A stretch of 33,879 nucleotides of DNA from the NCBI GenBank assembly GCA_018382295.1, contig JAGZQF010000016.1, positions 1 to 33,879 on the forward strand, read 5' to 3'. The notes beneath the pieces were generated by a model. That model searched no databases, was not told where the DNA came from, and saw only the letters and a program-made list of their open reading frames with translations. Within the stretch, counting starts at the first letter, position 1. Each line of letters begins with the position of its first letter. Positions 6,606 through 13,878 of the stretch are shown here, in pieces. The position numbers were made by a program, and so were the translations under genes. The DNA is from Collinsella sp. (GTDB lineage: Bacteria > Actinomycetota > Coriobacteriia > Coriobacteriales > Coriobacteriaceae).

Positions 6606-6660
6606 TTTGCAGGTTTTGCTAGTTTTTGCAACTTTTGCTAATTTTTGCAAGTTTTGCTAA
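6606..6660. repeat. Five phased TGCWAnn/TTTTGC repeats
   Basis: On the plus strand TTTTGC recurs five times at about 9-11 base spacing, alternately followed by TA and AA or AG. On the minus strand this reads as TAGCAAAA and TTGCAAAA alternating. The spacing puts every copy on one face of the helix. The array lies directly upstream of the ATPase remnant on its own strand and between it and parC. Confidence 0.6.
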
Positions 6661-6737
6661 CGGTTTAACATGTCTTGTGCCGTGGGATTGCAGGAGTGAA
6701 AAACGGGGATTCCTATTATTCCGACTACGTTGCAGCG

Positions 6738-6780
6738 AGCGGGGCCCGGAGCGCGATATTGCTGCGCTCCGGGTCCCGCT
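6738..6780. terminator. Long GC-rich hairpin downstream of parC
   Basis: Positions 6738-6754 and 6764-6780 pair over 17 bp with a single wobble and a 9-base loop. It lies 37 bases past the parC stop. T-runs are weak on both strands, but the position and stability make it the likely end of the parE-parC transcript. Confidence 0.65.
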
Positions 6781-6816
6781 GCTTTGTAAAACCATGGCGG
6801 TTTGACTGCCGTTGTT

Positions 6817-9057
6817 TTAGTCAAACAAACTCGGCATGTCGTTTTCCTTCATGAGGGCACCGGCGGAGGGTAGGGTCTGCGCGGTGAACTTTTCGGCTGA
6901 GACGCCGGCGCCGAGGATTTCCTCGGTTGTGCCGACGGTGGTGACCGAGCGGCCCTTCTTGGCCGTAAAGGCTTGGACGCCCTGCGTGTTGGTGGTCGTC
7001 TTGGTCTTGAGCAGCGACGTGTTGAAGTTCATCAAACGATAGTCGCTCGAGACCAGCGCGATGTCGCGATCTGTGTTGAGCACCTGGGCATACAGCAGCT
7101 TGCTGCCACCGTAGATGGCGTTCTTGAGGCGCTTGCGGTTGGTCTTGGTGACGTATCCAGAAAGCGCGACGCGCACCACGCGGCCGTTCTCAAAGACGAA
7201 CAGCACGTCGGCCTTGTAGTCCTCGGGGTCAATGACCCAGATGACGCTCTCGTCGGGTTCCATCTCAAGATCGGTCGGCAGGTACGAGCCCAGCTGGGCC
7301 GACTTGGTATCCTCAAACGCCGCGACCTTGCACTTGTACACCTGGCTCTTGTTGGTAAAGACCAGCAACTCGTGGGTGTTGGAGGACGGGAACTCGATAA
7401 AGGGTTTGTCGCCGTCCTTGTACTTGAGCGTGGCGGCCTTCTTGAGCACTCGGTCGGTCATCTTTTTGAGGTAGCCATCGCGCGAGAGCATGATGGTCAC
7501 CGGGTACTCCTCGACCTCGGGCTCCAAGCTTACCTCGATAACCTCATGGGGCTCGATCCTGCCCGTGCGGCGCGGCATCACGTACTTCTTGTTGACTGCG
7601 GCCAGCTCATCGCTGATGACCTTCTTGATGTTCTCCTCGCTGGAGAGGATCTCCTCAAGCTCGGCAATCTCACCCTCGAGCTTGGCGATGTCCTTGGTGC
7701 GGTTGAGGATGTACTCCTCGTTGATGTTGCGGAGCTTAAGCTCGGCAACAAACTCGGCCTGGGTCTCGTCGATGTCGAAGCCCTTCATAAGGTTGGGCAC
7801 GACCTCGGCCTCGAGCTTGGTGCCGCGGATGATGGCGATGGCCTTGTCGATATCGAGCAAAATCGCCTCGAGGCCGTGCAGCAGGTGCAGGCGTTCGGAC
7901 TTTTTACCCAGGTCAAAGTTAATGCGGCGACGCGTGGACTCAATACGCCACTTGACCCACTCGTGCAGAATCTGGCGCACGCCCATAACGCGGGGGTAAC
8001 CATCGACCAGCACGTTGAAGTTGCACGAGAACGAATCCTGTAGCGTGGTCGAGCGATAGAGCTTGGCCATGAGCTTGTCGGGGTCGACGCCACGCTTAAG
8101 GTCGATGGCGATGCGCAGGCCCGAGAGGTCGGTCTCGTCGCGGATGTCGGCAATCTCCTTGACCTTGCCCTCTTTCGAGAGCTTGACGATGCGCTCGATG
8201 ATGACATCGGTCTTGGTGGTGTAGGGAATCTCGTAGACCTCGATGATGCGCTCTTCGGGAATCCAGCGCCAGCGGGAGCGGATCTGGAAACTGCCAAGGC
8301 CGGTCTCGATAATCTTTTCCATCTCCTCGCGACGGTAGATGATCTCGCCGCCGGTCGAGAAGTCGGGCATGGGCATGTACTCGAGCAGGTCGCAGTCGGG
8401 ATCCTGCAGGTAGTGCATCGTGGCAGTGCAAACCTCGTTAAGGTTGAAACCGCAGATGTCGGACGCCATGGCGACGCCGATGCCTTTGTTGGCCGAGACA
8501 AGGATGTTGGGGAACGTGGTGGGCAGCAGGCGCGGTTCCTTCATGGCGCCGTCGTAGCTGTCAACGAAGTCGACCGGGTCCTTGTCGATGTCCTTGAAGA
8601 TCTCGGCACTGATGGGGGAGAGCTTGGCCTCGGTATAACGCGAGGCGGCGTAGCTCAGGTCGCCCGAATAATACTTGCCAAAGTTGCCCTTCGACTCAAC
8701 GAACGGCGCGAGCAGCGCCTCGTTACCGGTGGCCAGGCGCACCATCGTCTCGTAGATCGCGGCGTCGCCGTGCGGGTTGAGCTTCATGGTCTGGCCCACG
8801 ATGTTGGCGCTCTTCTGGCGCTCGCCCTTGAGCAGACCCATCTTGTACATGGTGTAGAGCAGCTTGCGGTGCGAGGGCTTAAAGCCGTCGATCTCGGGGA
8901 ATGCACGCGAGACGTTGACGCTCATGGCGTAGGGCATGTAGTTGACCTCGAGCGTCTGCGTGATCGGCTGGTCGGTGACCTCGGAGTGCAGGCCGATGAC
9001 GTTCTCGGCGTTGACCTGCTTTTTCTTTGGCTGGTTCTTCGTCTTCTTCTTTGCCAC
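6817..9057 (-). CDS. parC: DNA topoisomerase IV / gyrase-like subunit A
   Basis: This is a 746-residue protein. A lysine-rich start is followed by the breakage-reunion domain (YMPYAMSVNVSRAFPEIDG; HGDAAIYETMVRLA) with the catalytic tyrosine in AASRYTEAKL at about residue 141. It continues through the tower and a long coiled coil (about 380-470) to a C-terminal region (about 500-746) with beta-pinwheel-like repeats. With ParE it forms an A2B2 enzyme that decatenates or relaxes DNA by ATP-driven strand passage. The length is short of a canonical GyrA (over 800), and the GyrA-box is not evident, which favours topoisomerase IV. It starts 45 bases after parE in one operon. Confidence 0.9.
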   Translation of the reverse strand: MAKKKTKNQPKKKQVNAENVIGLHSEVTDQPITQTLEVNYMPYAMSVNVSRAFPEIDGFKPSHRKLLYTMYKMGLLKGERQKSANIVGQTMKLNPHGDAAIYETMVRLATGNEALLAPFVESKGNFGKYYSGDLSYAASRYTEAKLSPISAEIFKDIDKDPVDFVDSYDGAMKEPRLLPTTFPNILVSANKGIGVAMASDICGFNLNEVCTATMHYLQDPDCDLLEYMPMPDFSTGGEIIYRREEMEKIIETGLGSFQIRSRWRWIPEERIIEVYEIPYTTKTDVIIERIVKLSKEGKVKEIADIRDETDLSGLRIAIDLKRGVDPDKLMAKLYRSTTLQDSFSCNFNVLVDGYPRVMGVRQILHEWVKWRIESTRRRINFDLGKKSERLHLLHGLEAILLDIDKAIAIIRGTKLEAEVVPNLMKGFDIDETQAEFVAELKLRNINEEYILNRTKDIAKLEGEIAELEEILSSEENIKKVISDELAAVNKKYVMPRRTGRIEPHEVIEVSLEPEVEEYPVTIMLSRDGYLKKMTDRVLKKAATLKYKDGDKPFIEFPSSNTHELLVFTNKSQVYKCKVAAFEDTKSAQLGSYLPTDLEMEPDESVIWVIDPEDYKADVLFVFENGRVVRVALSGYVTKTNRKRLKNAIYGGSKLLYAQVLNTDRDIALVSSDYRLMNFNTSLLKTKTTTNTQGVQAFTAKKGRSVTTVGTTEEILGAGVSAEKFTAQTLPSAGALMKENDMPSLFD

Positions 9058-9102
9058 GATTTCCTCTTGAACTTCTTATGGGCCGTCGTTATCGATTTGC
9101 TG

Positions 9103-11100
9103 CTACTGCAGGTCCAGCTGGTCCAGATATTCCTTGCCGTGCTCGGAGATATGGCGCTTGCGGCCTGCCTCGTCGTTGCCCAGCAACAGGTTGAACATGG
9201 TTTCCATCTTGGTGACGTCCTCGGGCTCCACCTTGATCAGGCGACGCGTCTCGGGATTCATGGTGGTGAGCCACATCATGTCCGGATCGTTCTCACCAAG
9301 ACCCTTGGAGCGGTTGATCGAGCACTTTTGGTCGCCGATCTCTTTGAGGATGCCGTTCTTCTCGAGCTCGGTGTAGGCAAAGTAGGTCTTTTCTTTGCAG
9401 TTGATCTCGTAGAGCGGCGACTCGGCGATATACACGTAACCCTCGTCGATAAGCGTGGGCACCAGGCGATAGAGCATGGTGAGCACGAGCGTGCGGATGT
9501 GATAACCGTCGACGTCGGCATCCGTACAGATAATGACCTTGTTCCAGTTGAGGTTGTCCAGGTCAAAGGCGCCAAGGTTCTTGATGCGCTTGTCCTTGAT
9601 TTCCACGCCGCAGCCCAGCACGCGCATGAGGTCCATGATGATGTCGGACTTAAAGATGCGCGGGTAGTCCTCCTTCAGGCAGTTGAGAATCTTGCCGCGG
9701 ACGGGCATAACGCCCTGGAACTCGGCATCGCGCGAGGTACGAATGGCGCCTGCTGCCGAGTCGCCCTCTACGATGTAGATTTCGCGGCGGCTCTTGTCCT
9801 TGGAGCGGCAGTCGATGAACTTCTGCACGCGGTTGGCCATGTCGGTCTTTTGCTGCAGGTTGGTCTTGATGCTCTGACGCGTCTTCTCGGCGTTCTCGCG
9901 CGAGCGCTTGTTGATGAGCACCTGCTCCACGATCTTGTTGGCGGCATCTTTGTTCTCGATCAAGTAGGTCGAGAGGCGTTCCTTAAAGAATGCCGTCATG
10001 GCCTGCTGGATAAAGCGGTTATTGATGGCCTTCTTGGTCTGGTTCTCGTAGGACGTCTGGGTTGAGAAGCAGTTGGTCACGAGCACCAGGCAGTCTTGGA
10101 CGTCTTGCCACTTAATGCTGCTCTCGTTTTTGTTGTACTTGCCCTGCTGCTTGATGTAGGCATCGATGGCGCTGGTCAGAGCGCTACGAGCCGCCTTCTC
10201 GGGCGAGCCGCCGTTCTCGAGCCACGACGAGTTGTGGTAGTACTCCTGCATCATGAAGGTGCGCGAGAAGCACATGCAAGCTGTGATCTTTACGTTGTAG
10301 TCGGGCAGGTCCTCGCGGTCGCGACCGCGACGGTCGGCCTCGATAAAGAAGGGCTCGGTAAGGTAGTCGGTACCGACCTTCTCGAGCACGTAGTCCTCGA
10401 TGCCCTTGGGATAGCAAAAATCCTCTTCGGTAAACTCGCCATCGTCGCCCTCAATACGCAGGCGGAAGGTCACGTTGGCGTTGACCACGGCCTGGCGGCG
10501 CATGGTCTCGCGATACCAATCGTGAGGGATGCTGATCGAGGTAAAGACCTCAAGGTCGGGGCGCCACTTGATGGTGGTGCCGGTGCGGTCCTCGTCGCTG
10601 GGCTCAATCTCGAGTGCCTTCTTCTTGGCGCCGACAACCTTGCCCTTCTTAAAGTGCAGGGAGTACTTGTTGCCGTCGCGCCAAACCGTGACGTCCATGT
10701 ATTCGGAGGCGTACTGGGTCGCGCACGAGCCCAGGCCGTTGGTACCGAGCGAGAAGTCGTAGTCGCCGCCCTGGTTGTTGTTGTATTTGCCACCTGCATA
10801 GAGCTCGCAAAAGACGAGCTCCCAGTTAAAGCGCTTCTCGGAAGGGTTCCAGTCGAGCGGGCAGCCGCGGCCATTGTCCTCTACCTGAATGGAGCCATCG
10901 CGAAAGGCGGTAAGGGTGATGAGCTTGCCGTAGCCCTGGCGCGCCTCGTCAACGGCGTTGGACAGGATCTCGAAGGCGGCGTGCGCGCAACCATCGAGGC
11001 CGTCCGAGCCAAAGATGACGGCGGGGCGCAGGCGTACGCGCTCCTCGTCCTTGAGCTGACGAATACTGTCGTTACCATAGTTTGCGGTGTTTTTTGCCAT
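9103..11100 (-). CDS. parE: DNA topoisomerase IV / gyrase-like subunit B
   Basis: This is a 665-residue protein with the GHKL ATPase motifs in order: EILSNAVDEA (about 45), DNGRGCP (about 75) and GTNGLGSC (about 120). The transducer domain follows, then the TOPRIM domain with EGDSAAGA (about 443) and TDADVDGYHI (about 525), which hold the magnesium ligands. A C-terminal GLGE....MW region contacts the A subunit. It supplies the ATPase and TOPRIM functions to ParC downstream. The ATG at 11100 has only a distant AAAGGAG (about 16 bases), so initiation may be weak, but no better in-frame start exists. A promoter and a LexA-type box lie upstream. Confidence 0.9.
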   Translation of the reverse strand: MAKNTANYGNDSIRQLKDEERVRLRPAVIFGSDGLDGCAHAAFEILSNAVDEARQGYGKLITLTAFRDGSIQVEDNGRGCPLDWNPSEKRFNWELVFCELYAGGKYNNNQGGDYDFSLGTNGLGSCATQYASEYMDVTVWRDGNKYSLHFKKGKVVGAKKKALEIEPSDEDRTGTTIKWRPDLEVFTSISIPHDWYRETMRRQAVVNANVTFRLRIEGDDGEFTEEDFCYPKGIEDYVLEKVGTDYLTEPFFIEADRRGRDREDLPDYNVKITACMCFSRTFMMQEYYHNSSWLENGGSPEKAARSALTSAIDAYIKQQGKYNKNESSIKWQDVQDCLVLVTNCFSTQTSYENQTKKAINNRFIQQAMTAFFKERLSTYLIENKDAANKIVEQVLINKRSRENAEKTRQSIKTNLQQKTDMANRVQKFIDCRSKDKSRREIYIVEGDSAAGAIRTSRDAEFQGVMPVRGKILNCLKEDYPRIFKSDIIMDLMRVLGCGVEIKDKRIKNLGAFDLDNLNWNKVIICTDADVDGYHIRTLVLTMLYRLVPTLIDEGYVYIAESPLYEINCKEKTYFAYTELEKNGILKEIGDQKCSINRSKGLGENDPDMMWLTTMNPETRRLIKVEPEDVTKMETMFNLLLGNDEAGRKRHISEHGKEYLDQLDLQ

Positions 11101-11154
11101 GCTCGCTATCTCGGTGCTCCTTTGCTGCGTTTAAGTCATATAGATAGTCAAGGT

Positions 11155-11183
11155 AGCATAGCCCAGCCCACAGACGATTCCAA
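11155..11183 (-). promoter_or_regulatory. Promoter of parE-parC
   Basis: On the minus strand TTGGAA (11183-11178) and TATGCT (11160-11155) are 17 bases apart, close to the sigma-70 consensus. The predicted start of transcription leaves a leader of about 45-50 bases before the parE ATG. Confidence 0.6.
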
Positions 11184-11198
11184 CCAACACGAAATCCA

Positions 11199-11214
11199 TC
11201 GAACAATCGTTCGA
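11199..11214. promoter_or_regulatory. LexA-type SOS box upstream of parE
   Basis: TCGAACAATCGTTCGA matches the actinobacterial and Bacillus SOS box pattern TCGAAC-N4-GTTCGA in every defined position. It lies 15 bases upstream of the parE -35 element, in the 158-base gap after the ATPase gene. LexA binding here would tie topoisomerase expression to DNA damage; this is inference from the site alone. Confidence 0.5.
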
Positions 11215-11258
11215 TTAGATAATGAATGCTTGGAATGCGGGGGGGGACCTGTCCTGTC

Positions 11259-12641
11259 CTATCCAAACATCTGCGGCAGGTCGATGAAGACGGTTCGATC
11301 GCTTTCGCCAGCTTCGAAGCCCGAACGGGAGAAGAATCCATAGCGATGGCACTTGAGCCCCGTTGCCTCGACTTGGGCGATTTCCTCGTCGACCATTTTT
11401 TGCGTGATGGGGGATTTGCGGAACTTTGCTTCGTAGAATGCGTAGCCCTCGGGGTCTTGCGTTACCACGTCGAATTCGCCGCTCGTTTTGTTTGCGGGAT
11501 CGTCGTACCAGTACTTGCCTATGGCGTCGAAAGCCGGTTCGATCTTGCCGGTCCTGTTCTGCCGTACGAGGTATTGACGACAGATCTCCTCGAACATATG
11601 AGGAACGTAGTTTTCCTCGAAGTCTTGGAAGACGTGACGATCATAGAAGACTTCCGGGTCGAGCAGCTGACGCGCTGAGGCATTGCGGAAAACATAGCGA
11701 TAGTAAAAGAGCGAAAGCGGATCAACTACAAAGTAGCCAGACTTGCGCTTGTTCGTAGGGTCGTTGATGGGTGCACGCTTTTGGACGATTTCGAGTGACA
11801 TGAGCTTGTCGAGCACGTCTGCCATGGCCGGACCGCTCGAGACGTGCGACTGTGCCAGCACGTCCCCCCAACGGGAGTAACCTTGTGCGAGAGCCCCGAA
11901 AACTTCGTTGGCGTTGGTCATCTTCGAGATCTCGGCGTTGAGATAGGATGGCACCTCGCTTTCTAAGCGGGCGCCAGGTTCCGTGACGAGCTCGATGATG
12001 TTGTCGCGTACGCTTTGGGATTGATCGATGAGGCGATTGTAAAAGGGGATGCCGCCAAAAACGCTATAGAGCCGCACCTTGTCCTCGGGCGAGAACGCGG
12101 GATAGAACTTCGCAGCGTCAAAGTAATCCATGGGCTTAAGCTCAAGCGCGAGATCAATTCGCCCGTAGAGGGGGCTTTCATGCTCGATGAGGGATTTCAT
12201 AATCTCAACGTAGGAGCCGCACAGGACAATGTTTAAACGTGAGTCTTCCCTGTGGGCGTCGATTGAGGTCTGAAGAATGCTGTCCAAGCCTTTAACCGCA
12301 TCTCTCAAGTAGGGGTATTCGTCGAGAACGAGGGTAATGTTCTTGTCTTTGGCTTGGGCAAACAGAAATTCGATGAGCTCGCGGATGCCTGTGAAGGCGA
12401 GCGGAGGAAAGTTCAGCGCTTCAGCAACAAGGACGGACAGACTCTCGAGGTTGTCTGCCTCGGAGGTTTGGCGACACTCGTAATAGACCGTTGCGACGTC
12501 CGGCAAATCGGTTAGCGCCTGCTTGATGAGCTCACTTTTTCCGACGCGACGCCTGCCGTAAATGAGAACATTGCGCTGCTCAGTTACTTTGAGCGTTTTC
12601 TTAATACGGGTGAGTTCACGCTCCCTGCCAATGAATTCCAC
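11259..12641 (-). CDS. Archaeal-type ATPase with C-terminal DUF234 nuclease-like domain
   Basis: This is a 460-residue protein. Residues 1-230 are a P-loop domain with Walker A GRRRVGKS (29-36) and Walker B ITLVLDEYP (about 106-114). Residues about 255-310 are a winged-helix segment. The C-terminal 120 residues are a DUF234-type domain with a PD-(D/E)XK-like pattern, D391 in GEFDVV and E404-A-K406 in FYEAKF. The start is GTG at 12641, eight bases after AAGGAA; the upstream sequence contains no better start. Such proteins are abundant in Coriobacteriia and archaea but have no settled function; defence, DNA repair and selfish roles have been discussed. The start region lies inside a large repeat operator (12641-12748), implying tight regulation. 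Confidence 0.8.
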   Translation of the reverse strand: MEFIGRERELTRIKKTLKVTEQRNVLIYGRRRVGKSELIKQALTDLPDVATVYYECRQTSEADNLESLSVLVAEALNFPPLAFTGIRELIEFLFAQAKDKNITLVLDEYPYLRDAVKGLDSILQTSIDAHREDSRLNIVLCGSYVEIMKSLIEHESPLYGRIDLALELKPMDYFDAAKFYPAFSPEDKVRLYSVFGGIPFYNRLIDQSQSVRDNIIELVTEPGARLESEVPSYLNAEISKMTNANEVFGALAQGYSRWGDVLAQSHVSSGPAMADVLDKLMSLEIVQKRAPINDPTNKRKSGYFVVDPLSLFYYRYVFRNASARQLLDPEVFYDRHVFQDFEENYVPHMFEEICRQYLVRQNRTGKIEPAFDAIGKYWYDDPANKTSGEFDVVTQDPEGYAFYEAKFRKSPITQKMVDEEIAQVEATGLKCHRYGFFSRSGFEAGESDRTVFIDLPQMFG

Positions 12642-12748
12642 TTACTCGGTTCCTTCCGACTCGGTTTTGTCCGAGTTAATTGTATCGCATGAATCAGTTT
12701 ATGCTCGAGTTTACTCGGACAAAACCGAGTCGGTTCTGACCGAGTAAG
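12641..12748. repeat. Large inverted repeat with six ACTCGG half-sites over the ATPase promoter
   Basis: The left arm (12641-12678) and right arm (about 12709-12748) are near-perfect inverted copies of about 38 bp separated by about 30 bp. Each arm itself contains three ACTCGG/CCGAGT half-sites: 12644, 12659, 12671 and 12713, 12725, 12740. The spacer carries the minus-strand -10 TACAAT (12684-12679). The left arm includes the ATPase Shine-Dalgarno and the first base of its GTG. A protein reading ACTCGG would cover promoter and ribosome-binding site together. Confidence 0.7.
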
Positions 12749-12809
12749 TTTGAATAGCGAATTGAAATTGGTATGTCTGCATGGCGATGACGAACATGGT
12801 TTCCATAAT

Positions 12810-12876
12810 GACAGATATAGTTGACATCTTCTGATAGATGCAATATATTTCTGCCATGTTGCAACGGATATCTGTC
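12810..12876 (+). promoter_or_regulatory. Promoter and flanking operator of the XRE operon
   Basis: TTGACA (12821-12826) and TATATT (12844-12849) are 17 bases apart, a near-consensus promoter. GACAGATAT (12810-12818) and ATATCTGTC (12868-12876) are exact inverse copies flanking it, placed as two half-operators either side of the polymerase site. Autorepression by the XRE protein encoded next is the likely use. Confidence 0.7.
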
Positions 12877-12897
12877 CATTACCACGAAAGGAACTCC

Positions 12898-13128
12898 ATG
12901 CCGGGCAAAAAGAACCTACGCATGAAGGCGGCGCGCGCGGCGGTTGGCCTTTCGCAAGCTGACTTGGCCGAGGCCGTGGGCGTTACGCGCCAGACCATCG
13001 GCCTGATCGAGGCGGGCGGCTACAACCCCACGCTCAATTTGTGCGTGGCAATCTGTAAAGCGCTACGCGTTACGTTGAACGACTTGTTTTGGGAAGACGA
13101 GAGCGACGTCGACCCTGACGCTCTTTAG
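12898..13128 (+). CDS. XRE-family transcriptional regulator
   Basis: The 76-residue product is essentially one helix-turn-helix: AARAAVGLSQADLAEAVGVTRQTIGLIEAGGYNPTLNLCVAICKAL in several helices, ending LNDLFWEDE. Small XRE proteins of this build typically repress their own operon and a membrane protein gene downstream. ATG 12898 follows AAAGGAACTCC and is preferred over the upstream in-frame start at 12838, which lies in the promoter. It is nine bases from the next gene. Confidence 0.85.
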   Translation: MPGKKNLRMKAARAAVGLSQADLAEAVGVTRQTIGLIEAGGYNPTLNLCVAICKALRVTLNDLFWEDESDVDPDAL

Positions 13129-13137
13129 GAGTTCGCT

Positions 13138-13722
13138 ATGAAATTTGAAGATTTAAAACTCGTGCAAAAGTGGCGTGAATATGCCGGCCCAAAGGATGAG
13201 CGCCTGGAGGCTGAGAACGCGAAGATCTACAAGATTGGTTTCGTGCTGCTTTCGTTTGGCATGTTGATGATCTTTTTCTACCAGTTTATAGCTCGACAGG
13301 TTGCGTGGGTTCACAGCGACGCCAGTGAAATGCCGCATGGCTTTGCAACGCCGTTCGAGGCGGCCATGTATTTGTGGCTCGTTCTCGTGATGTTGATTTG
13401 CGCAGGACTGCAAACGCGGAAGGGCTATGTCGATACCAATCGTTTTGGGCAAACCGAGCATCTTCCTGTTGGATATTTCCTGCTTCTCAGCGGTCTTAGC
13501 GGCACCGCGTTCGCGCTTGTTATTGCCGCAATGCGCTGTATCGCTGAGGCGCAGGTCGTACCGCTCGAAAGCGTCTTTTGGTTGGCGAACCTGGCCACGG
13601 GCGTGTTCTGCGGTGCGACGATTTTCGCGGCCACGTTTGCTGGCCTGTGCGCAACGTTTTTCACGGCGAAAAGACGCCGTGCCAAGCTCGAGGCAGAACT
13701 CGACTCCTCTGACGACATCTAA
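13138..13722 (+). CDS. Four-helix membrane protein, partner of the XRE regulator
   Basis: This is a 194-residue protein with hydrophobic segments at about 31-51, 78-96, 110-132 and 143-168, a charged N-terminus and a charged C-terminal tail (KRRRAKLEAELDSSDD). It lies nine bases after the XRE gene and has AGGAG at a good distance, so the two are co-transcribed. XRE plus small membrane protein pairs are common in Firmicutes and Coriobacteriia (DUF3169/DUF6773-like), but I cannot name the exact family. The role is unknown. Confidence 0.7.
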   Translation: MKFEDLKLVQKWREYAGPKDERLEAENAKIYKIGFVLLSFGMLMIFFYQFIARQVAWVHSDASEMPHGFATPFEAAMYLWLVLVMLICAGLQTRKGYVDTNRFGQTEHLPVGYFLLLSGLSGTAFALVIAAMRCIAEAQVVPLESVFWLANLATGVFCGATIFAATFAGLCATFFTAKRRRAKLEAELDSSDDI

Positions 13723-13810
13723 TAATGTGTGGGACAACGCAGCCAAGCGGGACGACCTGATGTTCAACCCTAGGCCGTCCTCGATTGAGTTCGACGGACT
13801 GGGATAGACG

Positions 13811-13850
13811 AGAAAACAAGCGCCCCTTGGCAACCGGTGCCGAGGGGCGC
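13811..13850 (-). terminator. Terminator of the DUF6273 gene
   Basis: GCGCCCCTTGGCA (13820-13832) pairs with TGCCGAGGGGCGC (13838-13850) with one wobble. On the minus strand the stem is followed by TTGTTTTCT. It lies about 28 bases beyond the DUF6273 gene stop and may also end the XRE operon coming from the other side. Confidence 0.8.
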
Positions 13851-13878
13851 TCGCGGCTTTGTTCAGATGCGAGTTTGT

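Noticed and set aside
6606..6660. Phased TTTTGC copies as a CRISPR array
   Set aside because: The units are about 10 bases with no spacers and no cas genes.
6973..8043. Long plus-strand open frame opposite parC
   Set aside because: Antisense shadow of a clearly real topoisomerase gene; valine/leucine-rich with no start signal or family match.
8413..10065. 550-codon plus-strand open frame spanning parC and parE
   Set aside because: It crosses the boundary of two genes on the opposite strand and has the composition of an antisense frame.
11239..11246. Run of eight Gs downstream of the ATPase gene
   Set aside because: Intergenic, not within a frame, so no phase-variation role can be proposed.
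13732..13806. Short coding-like frame ending FNPRPSSIEFDGLG
   Set aside because: No ribosome-binding site and too short to support as a gene; may be a remnant.
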